Assembly: GCF_002208095.1 (NCBI RefSeq) | Contig: NZ_CP017990.1 | Span: forward strand, 3,162,001-3,226,000 | Length of the DNA stretch: 64,000 nucleotides | From: Enterobacter cloacae complex sp. ECNIH7 | GTDB taxonomy: Bacteria; Pseudomonadota; Gammaproteobacteria; Enterobacterales; Enterobacteriaceae | Direction of reading: 5' to 3' | In this document: one piece after another, positions 42,303-52,639 of the stretch | Layout: each line of letters begins with the position of its first letter | Numbering within the stretch: the stretch's first letter is position 1 | Translations under genes and position numbers: made by a program | The notes under the pieces: model-generated | Told to the model about the DNA's origin: nothing | The model's input: the letters and a program-made list of their open reading frames with translations, nothing else | The model's database searches: none

Positions 42303-43238
42303 CTACTTCATTAGAATTTTTTTCGCTACATTAAATAATTTATAAGGCCTTATTAGTAATGTTAGCTTTTGCACAACAAGATATGGCACAGTTACTTTAT
42401 TGCCAAAGAACTTTATCCATAGGAATTTTTGTTTAAAGAGCAAAAAATCATCCCATTTTTTTAGTATCATTCTCGAAGGCAACAATGGCCAAATTTTTTC
42501 TCTCTGAAAACAGTATAAAGACTGGAGATATAAAACATTGCCTATTCTGCTTCCTTGTTGAGACAGGGAGTCACCCTTGCGATAAAGCACAGTACACTCT
42601 TCCATATAAGAAAACATAATACCACTTCTTGAACATTTAAGCCAAAGCGGATAATCTTCGATCATTGGATACGATTCATCAGCATAACCAACATATTCCA
42701 ACACTTCTTTTCTGATGAACCCTGTCGGTGCAAGCAGGTAACACTCACAAAGAATATTTTTTAGTTGCGAAGGCTGCTTAGCACATATTTTAATTTTATC
42801 ATGTTTAATCGGCTCACCATTACCATCAATTGTAAAAGGTATCATATCCGAAAAGACGATCTTGGCCGTAGAGTGATGATTAACATATTTGACGTTTAAT
42901 TCAATACAATTAGGTAATAACAAATCATCGGCTGCAATTGTTTTTATCCATGAACCTGATGCCAACTTCCATGCTTGATTACAGTTAGCTGCAACACCTT
43001 TATTTTTCTCATGAGAAATAATAACAATATCTTTAAAAAGATGTTTATTTTGCTCTTTCCAGTGCTGGGCAATAGAAAGCGTATGATCGCTCGACCCATC
43101 ATCTGAAATGATAACTTCAATCAATTTTTTATTATATGTCTGAAGAATAATACTATTCAAAGTATCAGCAATAGTATCACCTGAATTATAAGAAATAACT
43201 GCTATTGTGATAATTTTCTTGACGTCTAAATCGACCAT
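42303..43238 (-). CDS. O-antigen glycosyltransferase, family 2 (second)
   Basis: This 311-residue GT-A enzyme opens with VISYNSGDTIADTL and has the nucleotide motif VIISDDGSSDHT and the DxD-type AADDLLLP. The acceptor region EDYPLWLKC follows. The C-terminal part is basic and likely touches the membrane. It should add one sugar of the repeat unit; donor unknown. It lies 13 bases from the acyltransferase gene and ten from wzy. Confidence 0.86.
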   Translation of the reverse strand: MVDLDVKKIITIAVISYNSGDTIADTLNSIILQTYNKKLIEVIISDDGSSDHTLSIAQHWKEQNKHLFKDIVIISHEKNKGVAANCNQAWKLASGSWIKTIAADDLLLPNCIELNVKYVNHHSTAKIVFSDMIPFTIDGNGEPIKHDKIKICAKQPSQLKNILCECYLLAPTGFIRKEVLEYVGYADESYPMIEDYPLWLKCSRSGIMFSYMEECTVLYRKGDSLSQQGSRIGNVLYLQSLYCFQREKIWPLLPSRMILKKWDDFLLFKQKFLWIKFFGNKVTVPYLVVQKLTLLIRPYKLFNVAKKILMK

Positions 43239-43251
43239 GTAGAGCCTGTTT

Positions 43252-43791
43252 TTATTTAATTTTAGTCAATAAACCATTTTTATTAACGTATATACCTGGT
43301 GCTAAAACAGATTTATTCACAAGCGAATTAGCACCAATAACGACATTATCTACGATATTTACACCTTTTAAAATGATAGTATTGGAACCAATCCAACAGT
43401 TAGCACCAATTATTACTGGTGAAGTGACAAAATCGTTTTTGCTAACATTGTAATTCTCATCTATTGAATGGTCATGATCGTAAACTTTAACACTCTCACC
43501 AAAAATGGTATTTTTTCCTACCTGGATATGATGCAAGCAATTAAATGAACAATTATTATTGACAAAACAATTCTTCTTGAAAACCAATATGCCTTTACTA
43601 ACAAAAACGTTTAAATTGTTTCTGGCCGATAAATTATTGATATCTAGAACAGCATTATTAACGGCTGTAATACTTAAACCTTTACCCAACTTCGGAGAAT
43701 TAAATTTGATTGTATTGCTGGTGAATACTTTCAATAAAAAGAGATATATTATATTAAGCGTAGCATGGTATGCTTTAATAATGAAGCTCAC
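43252..43791 (-). CDS. Hexapeptide-repeat O-acyltransferase
   Basis: This 179-residue protein has an N-terminal hydrophobic helix (about 8-24) and a left-handed beta-helix of hexapeptide repeats. The catalytic His of the maltose/galactoside acetyltransferase group is likely in VYDHDHSID. Later repeats read PVIIGANCWIGSNTIILKGV. It probably O-acetylates a sugar of the O-unit. It could instead supply the missing 3-N-acetylation, but it lacks the blocks of the FdtC/QdtC group that the gene at 35761 shows. Confidence 0.8.
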   Translation of the reverse strand: MSFIIKAYHATLNIIYLFLLKVFTSNTIKFNSPKLGKGLSITAVNNAVLDINNLSARNNLNVFVSKGILVFKKNCFVNNNCSFNCLHHIQVGKNTIFGESVKVYDHDHSIDENYNVSKNDFVTSPVIIGANCWIGSNTIILKGVNIVDNVVIGANSLVNKSVLAPGIYVNKNGLLTKIK

Positions 43792-43801
43792 ATTGATTTT
43801 C

Positions 43802-45052
43802 CTATGCTAAGATTCTTCTAACATTAGTAATTATAACGACAGCATATACTATATAGCTTATCAGATAAGCATAATTAGCACCATGCAGTAAAAAAATTGG
43901 GATCAATATATATGACAAAACAACAAAAATTATACCAAAGAATACTTCAGTGAATAAGTACCATTTCACTGCACATCGTGAAAGCATTGGAAAGGCATAT
44001 AGCCATGCAACTATTTTTATCACGTCCCCACATAACTGAACCGAAAAGAGATCTCTTGCCCCACTAAATTCACTTGTGAATAATATATGAATTAAGAAGT
44101 CTCTACATGCATAGACCATAACTGCAATTAAAGATATAATCGGGACAATTATTTTTGCAGTAGACGTAACTTCGTGCATAATGCTGTCTGCGTCATTTAA
44201 TTGAGACAACTTAGGCAAATAATAGGTACTCAGTGCTATAGTAATCACACCTAAGTAAACCTCGGAAATTTTCCATACTGACTGCCAGAGACCAGTTCCC
44301 TGCCAGCCTGTATATTGCACCATAATATTTCGGGTAATCAGTAATGCTACAGGCATGACTAGAGCGCTCGTCATCGCCATAAGCACATATTTACCAATAC
44401 CGTTGAATGCTGATAATTTAATACTTCCGATAAAGTTTTTTATCTGCATCCATTTTTGGTTTATATTAACAAGCAATATAACTAAACCAATCAAAGCTGT
44501 TTGAATTGCTGCTGCTAAGATTGCTCCTTGAATATTATAACGAACAATCAATAAAATCATGACGACACTAGAACATGTCACAGATAAAAAATTTATAGCA
44601 ATGAAACGTCTATGATTTTGAAAGCCATTGATTATAGATAAAAACAGGGTACCCAGCGCCGAAAGTGGTAATAATAGTACTGTTAATGTAATAATCCAAT
44701 TGAATTGGATATCACCAAAAAAATACTCAGATAGTTTATCCGAGGCTAATAGAGAAACAGGCAATAATATTAAAAATATAGCTACTACCCAAATTAATGA
44801 AGCTCGCCACCAAGGCGAGCATTCATTATAACCACTCTTGCTGTATTCGGAAGTATACCTTACTACACCGTTACTGACTGGAGCATTGATGACTCCATTT
44901 AATACCGTTACGAATCCTTGAATCTGACCAAGAAGGGCCATCCCAGACGGCCCTGTATAAATTGCAACTACCTTCGCAATAGCAAATCCCATAGCCATTT
45001 TGGCCAGGGTTAATACACCTGTTGAGGCAGTTACTTTTAATAGTTTTTTCAT
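43802..45052 (-). CDS. wzx: O-antigen flippase Wzx (WzxE-like)
   Basis: Wzx moves the undecaprenyl-linked O-unit across the inner membrane. The 416-residue protein has about twelve membrane helices of the MOP superfamily. Its start [18 protein letters not shown] and the [19 protein letters not shown] stretch resemble WzxE of enterobacterial common antigen more than most O-antigen flippases. Its start overlaps the fdtB stop by four bases. The ECA-like kinship is interesting because ECA also carries an amino-dideoxyhexose (Fuc4NAc). Confidence 0.9.
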   Translation of the reverse strand: MKKLLKVTASTGVLTLAKMAMGFAIAKVVAIYTGPSGMALLGQIQGFVTVLNGVINAPVSNGVVRYTSEYSKSGYNECSPWWRASLIWVVAIFLILLPVSLLASDKLSEYFFGDIQFNWIITLTVLLLPLSALGTLFLSIINGFQNHRRFIAINFLSVTCSSVVMILLIVRYNIQGAILAAAIQTALIGLVILLVNINQKWMQIKNFIGSIKLSAFNGIGKYVLMAMTSALVMPVALLITRNIMVQYTGWQGTGLWQSVWKISEVYLGVITIALSTYYLPKLSQLNDADSIMHEVTSTAKIIVPIISLIAVMVYACRDFLIHILFTSEFSGARDLFSVQLCGDVIKIVAWLYAFPMLSRCAVKWYLFTEVFFGIIFVVLSYILIPIFLLHGANYAYLISYIVYAVVIITNVRRILA

Positions 45053-46152
45053 CCGACAAAACCATTTAAGGCATTAATTACGCTATTAATGTCTTCATCT
45101 GACATCGTCGGGTCCATGGGAATAGATAACACTTTAGCATGTAAACTTTCTGTTAACGGTAAGGAAAGTTCCTTCATGTCATTATAAGCATTTTGTTTAT
45201 GAGGTGGTATCGGATAATGGATGAGTGATTGAATATTATGTTTATTAAGCCAGCGTTGTAATTCTTCTCGCTGATTAGTTTTCAGAACAAATAAATGCCA
45301 TACGTGGTTTTCCATATTTCCAATATACGGTAACTCAACCAATGGGTTTTTTATTTCTGAAAGGTAACGTTGCGCAATTCCCTGTCGAATTTTTACATCA
45401 TTATCCAACGTTTTCAATTTTACACGTAAGATAGCAGCTTGTATTTCATCAAGACGACTATTAACACCTTGGTATATATTCAAATATTTCTGCTCAGAAC
45501 CATAATTCCTTAATGCTTTTAAAACATTATATAATTCTGAGTCATTTGTTGTGATAGCGCCTGCATCCCCCAGAGCTCCAAGATTTTTGCCCGGATAAAA
45601 ACTGAAACCAGCAGCATCTCCCCAGCTCCCAGCTCGTTTCCCATCAATTTGAGCGCCGTGAGCCTGAGCACAGTCCTCAAGCACGAGTAGATTGTTTTCG
45701 CGAGCAATCTCCATAATTTCTTTCATTGGAGAGATTTGGCCATAGAGATGCACAGGCAAAATGGCCCTTGTTTTATCTGAAATTGCTGCGCGAATATCTT
45801 TTGCGCTTAAATTGAAAGTATGTTCATCTGGCTCAACTAAAACAGGAATGAGATCATTTTCTGTAATAGCCAATACAGAGGCAATATAAGTGTTACCTTG
45901 AACAATAACCTCATCGCCACTTTTTAATTTCCCCATCTCTTTCCATGCTCTAAGAACTAAAGTGAGAGCATCCAGACCATTCGCAACACCAAGTGCATAG
46001 TTAGTTTGACAATATTCTGAAAACTCTTCCTCGAAAGCCTTAAGTTCCTCACCCATAATGTACCAGCCGGAATCAATTACTTTCTCGATAGCACTAAGTA
46101 GTTCATTCTTTTGACGATTATTTATTTTTTTGAGATTTAAGAAGTCAACCAT
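45049..46152 (-). CDS. fdtB: dTDP-3-keto-6-deoxyhexose 3-aminotransferase (FdtB/QdtB type)
   Basis: This 367-residue DegT/DnrJ/EryC1 aminotransferase should place the 3-amino group on the keto sugar made by the adjacent isomerase, using PLP and glutamate. The cofactor Asp is in [12 protein letters not shown] and the PLP lysine is in [22 protein letters not shown] and [11 protein letters not shown] are conserved family blocks. The start has AAAGGTGCAAA before ATG. It overlaps wzx by four bases. Assignment as Fdt or Qdt depends on the isomerase and cannot be fixed here. Confidence 0.88.
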   Translation of the reverse strand: MVDFLNLKKINNRQKNELLSAIEKVIDSGWYIMGEELKAFEEEFSEYCQTNYALGVANGLDALTLVLRAWKEMGKLKSGDEVIVQGNTYIASVLAITENDLIPVLVEPDEHTFNLSAKDIRAAISDKTRAILPVHLYGQISPMKEIMEIARENNLLVLEDCAQAHGAQIDGKRAGSWGDAAGFSFYPGKNLGALGDAGAITTNDSELYNVLKALRNYGSEQKYLNIYQGVNSRLDEIQAAILRVKLKTLDNDVKIRQGIAQRYLSEIKNPLVELPYIGNMENHVWHLFVLKTNQREELQRWLNKHNIQSLIHYPIPPHKQNAYNDMKELSLPLTESLHAKVLSIPMDPTMSDEDINSVINALNGFVG

Positions 46153-46232
46153 TTTGCACCTTTATTTTCCGTAGATTATGAAGTATTAGGTAATTTGAAT
46201 CGAAGATGATTATTTACTTGCCACTGGACAAG

Positions 46233-46640
46233 TCATTCCTGCTGTTGTTGTGCTAAATTTTTAAATGCAGAATAATCTCTGATGTAGTCTGATTCTTCAT
46301 ATTCCATATCTGCGATTACCATCAGAACACAATCTTCCGTAAAATCGGTCATTTCTCGCCAAATAAATGAGTCGATAAGAAGGCCCTGCGTCGGATTATC
46401 TAATACAATACTGACACGCTCGGTGCCATCATCAAGTATAAAACGACAACTTCCCTTGACTGCAATTGCAACTTGCTTTAGCTTCCGATGCGCATGAAAA
46501 CCCCGAGTTACACCTTCCTTTGTATCAAAAATATAATACACTCTCCTTATATCAAAGGGGATATTATTTTCTCTTTCCAGAGATACTAATGCGCCTCTTT
46601 CATCGCCGTGAACCTGAAGAGGAATAAAATCTATTTTCAT
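46233..46640 (-). CDS. fdtA: dTDP-4-oxo-6-deoxyglucose 3,4-ketoisomerase (FdtA/QdtA family)
   Basis: This 135-residue cupin isomerises the RmlB product to a 3-keto sugar. The two catalytic His residues are in [11 protein letters not shown], and [12 protein letters not shown] ends the domain as in the family. The product may be galacto- (Fuc3N path) or gluco-configured (Qui3N path). At the two positions known to decide this, the protein has Arg in DERGALVS (FdtA-like) and Arg in FIWREM (QdtA-like), so the call as fdtA is provisional. It overlaps rmlA by four bases. An 80-base gap follows. Confidence 0.88.
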   Translation of the reverse strand: MKIDFIPLQVHGDERGALVSLERENNIPFDIRRVYYIFDTKEGVTRGFHAHRKLKQVAIAVKGSCRFILDDGTERVSIVLDNPTQGLLIDSFIWREMTDFTEDCVLMVIADMEYEESDYIRDYSAFKNLAQQQQE

Positions 46641-47506
46641 ATATGATTAGCCAACTTCATCAAATATTGCCCATAATGATTTTTGCTTAAAATACTTCCT
46701 AATTTAAATAAATCATCTTTGCTTAACCATCCATTACGCCACGCGATCTCTTCAGGACATGCAACCATCATGCCTTGGCGCTTTTGAACAGTCTCAACAA
46801 AACTACCAGCTTCAATTAAACTATCATGAGTTCCCGTATCGAGCCAGGCAAAACCTCGTCCTAACAGCTCAACGTTCAAATTATTATTATTAAGGTATAC
46901 TTCGTTGACTGTAGTTATTTCTAATTCACCTCTTGATGAAGGCTTTATATTTTTTGCGATATTGATCACATCGTTATCATAAAAATAAAGGCCTGTTACT
47001 GCCCAGTTTGATTTAGGATTTTTAGGTTTTTCTTCAATACTCAATGCTTTAAACTTGTCATCAAACTCAACAACACCAAAACGTTCGGGGTCCATCACCT
47101 GGTAACCAAAGACAGTTGCTCCGCTGGTTCTATTACTTGCCATTTGCAGTTTTGGTGTAAATCCTTGTCCGAAGAAAATATTATCTCCTAACACAAGACA
47201 AACCGATTCATTACCAATGAAATCCTCACCAATTATAAAAGCCTGCGCAAGACCATCAGGACTTGGCTGAATCGCATAACTTAAATTGATTCCAAATTGA
47301 CTACCATCACCTAATAATCTGATAAATCCAGCCTGGTCCTCAGGCGTTGTAATGATCAGAATATCCTGTATACCAGCCAGCAATAACACAGATAACGGAT
47401 AATAAATCATAGGTTTATCATAAATAGGCAGCAATTGCTTAGAAACACCCATAGTTATCGGATAAAGTCTTGTTCCAGAACCACCCGCGAGAATAATGCC
47501 TTTCAT
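46637..47506 (-). CDS. rmlA: Glucose-1-phosphate thymidylyltransferase RmlA
   Basis: RmlA makes dTDP-glucose from glucose 1-phosphate and dTTP. The 289-residue protein has [11 protein letters not shown] at residues 8-18, the [17 protein letters not shown] block and DTGTHDSL near residue 225. It is more AT-rich than core genes. No rmlC or rmlD follows, so dTDP-rhamnose is not made from this operon. It shares one base with the rmlB stop. Confidence 0.96.
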   Translation of the reverse strand: MKGIILAGGSGTRLYPITMGVSKQLLPIYDKPMIYYPLSVLLLAGIQDILIITTPEDQAGFIRLLGDGSQFGINLSYAIQPSPDGLAQAFIIGEDFIGNESVCLVLGDNIFFGQGFTPKLQMASNRTSGATVFGYQVMDPERFGVVEFDDKFKALSIEEKPKNPKSNWAVTGLYFYDNDVINIAKNIKPSSRGELEITTVNEVYLNNNNLNVELLGRGFAWLDTGTHDSLIEAGSFVETVQKRQGMMVACPEEIAWRNGWLSKDDLFKLGSILSKNHYGQYLMKLANHI

Positions 47507-48591
47507 CAGTTATTTTCTCCATATTGTTTTGAAAGCCATGAAGCATATGCTCCACTTTTTACATTATTTACCCACGATTCATTAGATAAATACCACATAA
47601 CTGTTTTACGAATACCACTCTCGAAAGTTTCTTGAGGATGCCAACCTAGCGCATTACCAATTTTAGTTGCATCAATTGCATAACGACGATCGTGCCCAGG
47701 CCGATCCTTAACATAAGTGATCTGATCGCGGTAAGAACCTTCTTTCGGCACAATTTCATCCAGCAGGTCGCAAATTGTATGTACCACCTCCAGGTTCTGC
47801 TTCTCGTTATGACCGCCAATATTGTACGTCTCACCCGGTTTCCCTTGAGTGACAACGGTATACAGCGCACGCGCATGATCTTCGACATACAACCAGTCAC
47901 GGATCTGATCGCCTTTACCGTAAATTGGCAGCGCTTTACCTTCCAGCGCATTCAGGATAACCAACGGGATCAGTTTTTCCGGGAAATGGTACGGGCCGTA
48001 ATTATTTGAACAGTTGGTGACGATGGTCGGGAAACCGTAGGTACGAAGCCAGGCACGAACGAGGTGATCGCTGGAGGCTTTCGACGCTGAATATGGGCTG
48101 CTAGGCGCATACGCTGTGGTTTCAGTGAAGAGTGGCAGCTCAGCTGATTCAGGATGCTCATCAGGATGCGGCAAATCACCATACACTTCGTCGGTAGAGA
48201 TGTGATGGAAGCGAAACGCTTTCTTCGCCTCCTCATCCAGCGTGGACCAGTACGCACGGGCGGCTTCCAGCAGCACATAAGTGCCGACGATGTTGGTTTC
48301 GATAAACGCTGCCGGGCCCGTAATAGAACGGTCAACGTGGCTTTCAGCGGCCAGATGCATAACAGCATCGGGTTTATGCGTGGCGAAGATGTGATCCATA
48401 GCATCTTTGTCACAAATATCCGCATACTCAAAGACATATCGGTCGCTATCACTGACTTCAGTAAGCGACTCAAGATTACCGGCATACGTCAGTTTATCCA
48501 CGTTGACGACATCGTCCTTGGTATTTTTAATAATATGTCGTACTACCGCTGAGCCGATAAATCCGGCTCCGCCCGTCACAAGAATTTTCAC
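47506..48591 (-). CDS. rmlB: dTDP-glucose 4,6-dehydratase RmlB
   Basis: RmlB converts dTDP-glucose to dTDP-4-keto-6-deoxyglucose. The GTG at 48591 gives [13 protein letters not shown] and 361 residues, the E. coli length; an in-frame ATG at 48672 would run into the JUMPstart. Motifs are [21 protein letters not shown] and the catalytic YSASK. The 5' four-fifths are GC-rich like core genes, but from about 47700 to the stop the gene turns AT-rich, a sign of a recombination joint. It is the first gene of the O-antigen operon. Confidence 0.96.
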   Translation of the reverse strand: MKILVTGGAGFIGSAVVRHIIKNTKDDVVNVDKLTYAGNLESLTEVSDSDRYVFEYADICDKDAMDHIFATHKPDAVMHLAAESHVDRSITGPAAFIETNIVGTYVLLEAARAYWSTLDEEAKKAFRFHHISTDEVYGDLPHPDEHPESAELPLFTETTAYAPSSPYSASKASSDHLVRAWLRTYGFPTIVTNCSNNYGPYHFPEKLIPLVILNALEGKALPIYGKGDQIRDWLYVEDHARALYTVVTQGKPGETYNIGGHNEKQNLEVVHTICDLLDEIVPKEGSYRDQITYVKDRPGHDRRYAIDATKIGNALGWHPQETFESGIRKTVMWYLSNESWVNNVKSGAYASWLSKQYGENN

Positions 48592-48669
48592 GTTATCTGT
48601 TCCATCTGTTGGAAATGTCTGGATACTTACGCTCTGAACCCAATCGTTTTTGACGGTTTCAGAAATTAG

Positions 48670-48708
48670 CACGCTACCGCCCCTGGCTTAACAGCTACCA
48701 GTGCACTG
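48670..48708 (-). promoter_or_regulatory. JUMPstart with ops element of the O-antigen operon
   Basis: On the minus strand the sequence runs from CAGTGCACTGGTAGC to GGGGCGGTAGCGTG. The last 12 bases (48670-48681) are a perfect ops site, GGCGGTAGCGTG. ops recruits RfaH to RNA polymerase and allows transcription through long surface-polysaccharide operons (established in E. coli). Confidence 0.96.
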
Positions 48709-48860
48709 AGCGATGTTTGATTAAATGATTTTACTTGTCTGGTTACAGACAAAAACTGGCGTTAATTGTCGTCCTAAACGACCTCAGAAACAAGCACAAA
48801 TCGCTACAAAGCTGCTGAGATTTGAATCAGATAACCCTATGTAATCATTGAAGTTAATAA

Positions 48861-48919
48861 CAAAAAAACGGCAGTTATCATTTTGGTTATGTCTCAACAC
48901 CAAAATGATAACTGCCGTT
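48861..48919 (-). terminator. galF terminator with 21-bp perfect stem
   Basis: Bases 48867-48887 pair perfectly with 48899-48919 across an 11-base loop. A seven-base A-run on the left becomes the T-run of the minus-strand transcript. It lies 22 bases after the galF stop. Confidence 0.92.
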
Positions 48920-48941
48920 TGTTCTGGTCGTAGAAGGAATA

Positions 48942-49838
48942 TCAGTCGTTGCCCAACAGCTTCTCAATCCGGTTTCTGAACTTCGCCCCTTCCTTCAGGT
49001 TACGCAAGCCGTAATTCACAAACGCCTGCATATACCCCAGCTTCTTACCGCAGTCATAGCTATCACCGGTCATCAGCATCGCATCAACAGACTGCTTTTT
49101 CGCCAGCGATGCTATTGCATCGGTCAACTGGATACGATCCCAGGCACCCGGTTCAGTTTTTTCCAGCTCCGCCCAGATATCGGCGTTCAGAACATAACGG
49201 CCAACCGCCATCAGATCAGAATCCAGCGTCTGCGGCTGATCCGGTTTTTCGATGAACTCAACGATGCGGCTCACCTGCCCTTCCGTCTCAAGTGGTTCTT
49301 TAGTCTGGATAACGGAGTATTCAGAGAGATCGCCCTTCATGCGTTTTGCCAACACCTGGCTACGACCGGTTTCATTAAAGCGTGCCACCATTGCCGCCAG
49401 GTTGTAACGCAGCGGATCGGCAGAAGCGGTATCGATGATGATGTCAGGAAGTACAACGATGAATGGGTTATCACCCACTACTGGACGGGCACACAAAATT
49501 GAGTGACCCAAACCCAGCGGCTGCGCCTGACGCACGTTCATAATGGTTACGCCTGGCGGACAGATAGACTGCACTTCCGCCAGCAGTTGGCGTTTAACGC
49601 GCTGCTCAAGCAACGCTTCGAGTTCGTAAGAGGTGTCGAAATGGTTCTCAACTGCATTCTTGGATGAATGGGTAACCAGGACGATTTCTTTGATCCCTGC
49701 AGCAACAATCTCGTCGACAATGTACTGAATCATTGGTTTATCGACAATCGGCAGCATCTCTTTAGGGATGGCTTTTGTGGCGGGCAGCATATGCATGCCC
49801 AAACCTGCTACCGGAATGACTGCTTTCAAATTGATCAT
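48942..49838 (-). CDS. galF: GalF, UTP-glucose-1-phosphate uridylyltransferase-like regulator
   Basis: GalF is the non-catalytic or weakly active paralogue of GalU and modulates UDP-glucose levels. ATG 49838 gives [20 protein letters not shown], with AGAGATA upstream, and 298 residues. The GLGMHML segment has His where active GalU enzymes have Arg (GLGTRML), the accepted GalF marker. [12 protein letters not shown] and [12 protein letters not shown] are conserved. It marks the left border of O-antigen loci in enterobacteria. Confidence 0.96.
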   Translation of the reverse strand: MINLKAVIPVAGLGMHMLPATKAIPKEMLPIVDKPMIQYIVDEIVAAGIKEIVLVTHSSKNAVENHFDTSYELEALLEQRVKRQLLAEVQSICPPGVTIMNVRQAQPLGLGHSILCARPVVGDNPFIVVLPDIIIDTASADPLRYNLAAMVARFNETGRSQVLAKRMKGDLSEYSVIQTKEPLETEGQVSRIVEFIEKPDQPQTLDSDLMAVGRYVLNADIWAELEKTEPGAWDRIQLTDAIASLAKKQSVDAMLMTGDSYDCGKKLGYMQAFVNYGLRNLKEGAKFRNRIEKLLGND

Positions 49839-50053
49839 TATCTCTTCCACCTTAGTATGGTTGACGAAGTATAAACCGTGTCAGGAAAAATGCCTGAGAT
49901 AGAATGTCTACTCCGTCGAATGCAAATCACGTTTAGCTCAGAACTCTGATTACTTAAGCTCATTACGCTATAAGTGTGACCCAGAATCGTCGGAAACCCT
50001 ATCAATAAAGAAGAGGAAGAGCGTGTTTCCGACAAATCCCAGATCATCCGTTA

Positions 50054-51049
50054 CTACTCAGAAACAAACGTGATGTCATCTTTCTTCTCGTGCACGAACT
50101 CATACTTCAACGTACGGTCCAGGCCTTGAGATAAGGTATAAGGCGCTTTAAAACCAGAGGTATGCACTTTCGTCGCATCAAATTGAGTGGTGGCACAGAA
50201 TTTTTTTACACGAACGGAACTAATCGCATACTTCTTACCCGTAACTTTGCTAAGAATATCAAAGCAAAAACCGCCAAGCATCCCTAAAGGATAAGGGAGA
50301 TGCACGGATGGGATTTTTTTGCTAAGGCTCTTTTCTACCTCGGCAACCAACTGATTCATATTCAGATCGGGTTTATCAACATAGTTAAATACGTCATAAC
50401 CCGGTTTTACGTTGCTCAATCTGAATTTGATAAACTCAACAATATTACCCACATAAGCCATAGACTTATAGTTGGTTCCGGCGCCCACCATTGCGAATTT
50501 TCCACCCGCGATTTGCTTCAGAAGATTGTAGACATTGCCACGATTGCGTTCACCAAAAATGACCGTTGGGCGAATAATGGTCAGAGATCGTTCTTCAGGC
50601 GCTTTGTTGAACCATTCTCTCAGAACCTCTTCCGCCTGCCACTTACTTTTACCGTAGTGGTTGAAAGGATCGTGCGGATGAGATTCGTCAGGATTGACTT
50701 TATTAAGACCATAAACAGCAACTGAACTGGTAAAAATAATATTCTTAACATTATTTTTTTCCATAGCTGCCAGTACATTACGTGTACCCTGAACGTTGAC
50801 ATCATAGTAGAGCGACGTTGGGCTGACATCATCACGATGCTCGGCAGCGAGTAATACCACCGTGTCGAAACCGGCAAGAGCGTGATCGAGTTGCTCCTGA
50901 TTGCGTACATCACCTGAAACAGTAATCTCAGGGTAGAAATGACTCTGCTGTTTGTCGAAGTTGGTAACATCAAACTCGGACTTAGAGATCTCGATCAAAC
51001 GAGTCCCAACGAAACCGGACGCGCCAATAAACAAAACTTTATCGTTCAT
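50054..51049 (-). CDS. gnu: GlcNAc-P-P-undecaprenol 4-epimerase Gnu
   Basis: Gnu (Z3206 of E. coli O157) turns GlcNAc-PP-undecaprenol into GalNAc-PP-undecaprenol and so lets WecA-started O-units carry GalNAc as the first sugar. The 331-residue SDR protein is very close to what I recall of Z3206, including the end DDITFVSE. Motifs are GASGFVG, FTSSVAVYG and YGKSKWQ. Its place between galF and wcaM is the same as in E. coli strains with GalNAc-first O-antigens. It stands alone, with 180 and 215 bases on its sides. Confidence 0.92.
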   Translation of the reverse strand: MNDKVLFIGASGFVGTRLIEISKSEFDVTNFDKQQSHFYPEITVSGDVRNQEQLDHALAGFDTVVLLAAEHRDDVSPTSLYYDVNVQGTRNVLAAMEKNNVKNIIFTSSVAVYGLNKVNPDESHPHDPFNHYGKSKWQAEEVLREWFNKAPEERSLTIIRPTVIFGERNRGNVYNLLKQIAGGKFAMVGAGTNYKSMAYVGNIVEFIKFRLSNVKPGYDVFNYVDKPDLNMNQLVAEVEKSLSKKIPSVHLPYPLGMLGGFCFDILSKVTGKKYAISSVRVKKFCATTQFDATKVHTSGFKAPYTLSQGLDRTLKYEFVHEKKDDITFVSE

Positions 51050-51229
51050 AAACCACTCAATGCGTTATGTGTGTTTGGCAAACCTCCGGTAGTCATGATA
51101 TTCCGTGAGGTATCGCTAATGACAAGACAAATCTGGAGATTGTGGCACGGATTATAAACCCTAAAATCGCTGAGTTCAGTAACAAATTTTAGGTGTTTAC
51201 GATGAGTGCGTGCTATGCCTCTTAAAAAT

Positions 51230-52627
51230 TCACTTTCGCATTGATGGAAGCGCAAAATTCAGCCTTTCCACATTCACAACCTGCTGATCCACCCGGTCAA
51301 TATCCACCGAGCTTTGCCCCTTCTCATTCACCGCTTTAATGTTCGCCAGCGACAGCAAGGTCTCATCTTTAGCCATAAATTTACCCCGAACATCCTTGCG
51401 CAGGTCGAAGTTAATCTTCAGGGCGGGACCCACAGCGGCTTCCTGCATCACATTGATGTTGCGTAAGAAAAGATGCTGCGGCTTGTTGTGCAGTTCAAGC
51501 GTAGCACGCTGCATTTCCACGTTGGTTATCGCCACAAACGAGGTGGCATTACCGGATGAAATCTGTATTCCGCGCAATTTATACGCAAGCTGTCGATTAT
51601 CGAGGTGAATATTATTGAGCTTGAAATTCTGCGGGATGGACAAATAATCGCCTTTTATTACCCCATAGCCGATTAACATTCCGGCGCTGTTCACCATATC
51701 GACATTATCAATAATGAAATTATCACAGCCATAAATGGCCACCGTGGCGTTGTCTATTCCCGCCTTTTTACTGAAATCGGGGGTAATATTTTTGGCTTTG
51801 ATATTGCGGATAACAAAATGCTTACCGTTTTCAACGTGCACCAGCTGGCGACAGTTGCTGCCGGTGATGTTGGCCACCACGAAGTTCTTGACGGTTTGCT
51901 TCTCCGGATAGTCGTTATCGTAGGTACTGCCGGCGAGGCCAATGCCGATGCCCCAGTTGATCTTGCCGTTGGTGCAGTTGATGTTGTCGATGACATGATC
52001 GGAGATCAGGATATTGCGATCGTTGATGGCGACGTTCCACTCGATCGCATCGCCCTGAAGATGGCTAAATTTACTGTTGGTGATGCGGGCACCGTCCACC
52101 TGGTTGTGGAACCCCTGGCGCAGGATGGCGTAGTTAGCCTGACTCACGCTGATGTTATCAATCAGCAAATTGCGCATCACGCTCGGTTTCTTGCCGCCGA
52201 TGTAGATCTGCGTCACCGGGCCAAAACCGCTCATGGCCAGCCCTTTGATGACGCAGTCAGAGCCGCGAACGTCGAGCGTAATGTTCTCCGTGCGACCGGC
52301 ACCTTCGCCTATCACTTTGCTGCCTTCCTGCAGAACAAAGCGGCCGCGCCCGTTGCCGGTTAACGCCCCGCGGATCAGCAGCGTTTTACCGTCGGGAATG
52401 AAAATGCCCGTATTGATGTTTTCGCAGGTGAGCCCGGCCGGTACCACGACGGTGTCGCCATCATTGAACGCCTGCTTAAAGGCGGCGATCCAGTCGTTGT
52501 TATTGTACTGATTAACAGAGACCGTTCTGCCGCTTGCCGCCCGCGCGATGCGTGACGACAGCAGCGGCGTGGCCGCCAGAACGGAGAGAGAAGAGACAAA
52601 AGTGCGTCGGGTAATCTTTTTCAGCAT
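51230..52627 (-). CDS. wcaM: Colanic acid biosynthesis protein WcaM
   Basis: WcaM is the last gene of the colanic acid operon; its biochemical role is not settled. The 465-residue protein has a signal-like N-terminus with RRTF followed by a hydrophobic stretch ending SRIARA, compatible with Tat or Sec export, then a right-handed parallel beta-helix rich in Asn and Ile. That fold suggests a polysaccharide-handling protein. It starts 12 bases after wcaL ends. Confidence 0.94.
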   Translation of the reverse strand: MLKKITRRTFVSSLSVLAATPLLSSRIARAASGRTVSVNQYNNNDWIAAFKQAFNDGDTVVVPAGLTCENINTGIFIPDGKTLLIRGALTGNGRGRFVLQEGSKVIGEGAGRTENITLDVRGSDCVIKGLAMSGFGPVTQIYIGGKKPSVMRNLLIDNISVSQANYAILRQGFHNQVDGARITNSKFSHLQGDAIEWNVAINDRNILISDHVIDNINCTNGKINWGIGIGLAGSTYDNDYPEKQTVKNFVVANITGSNCRQLVHVENGKHFVIRNIKAKNITPDFSKKAGIDNATVAIYGCDNFIIDNVDMVNSAGMLIGYGVIKGDYLSIPQNFKLNNIHLDNRQLAYKLRGIQISSGNATSFVAITNVEMQRATLELHNKPQHLFLRNINVMQEAAVGPALKINFDLRKDVRGKFMAKDETLLSLANIKAVNEKGQSSVDIDRVDQQVVNVERLNFALPSMRK

Positions 52628-52639
52628 ACATCCTCGGCG

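Larger units (their letters stand above)
48592..48941. other. galF-rmlB intergenic leader region
   Basis: These 350 bases hold, from right to left, the galF terminator, a likely O-antigen operon promoter between about 48710 and 48860, the JUMPstart/ops element and a 78-base untranslated stretch before rmlB. No protein-coding gene is seen. Confidence 0.75.
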
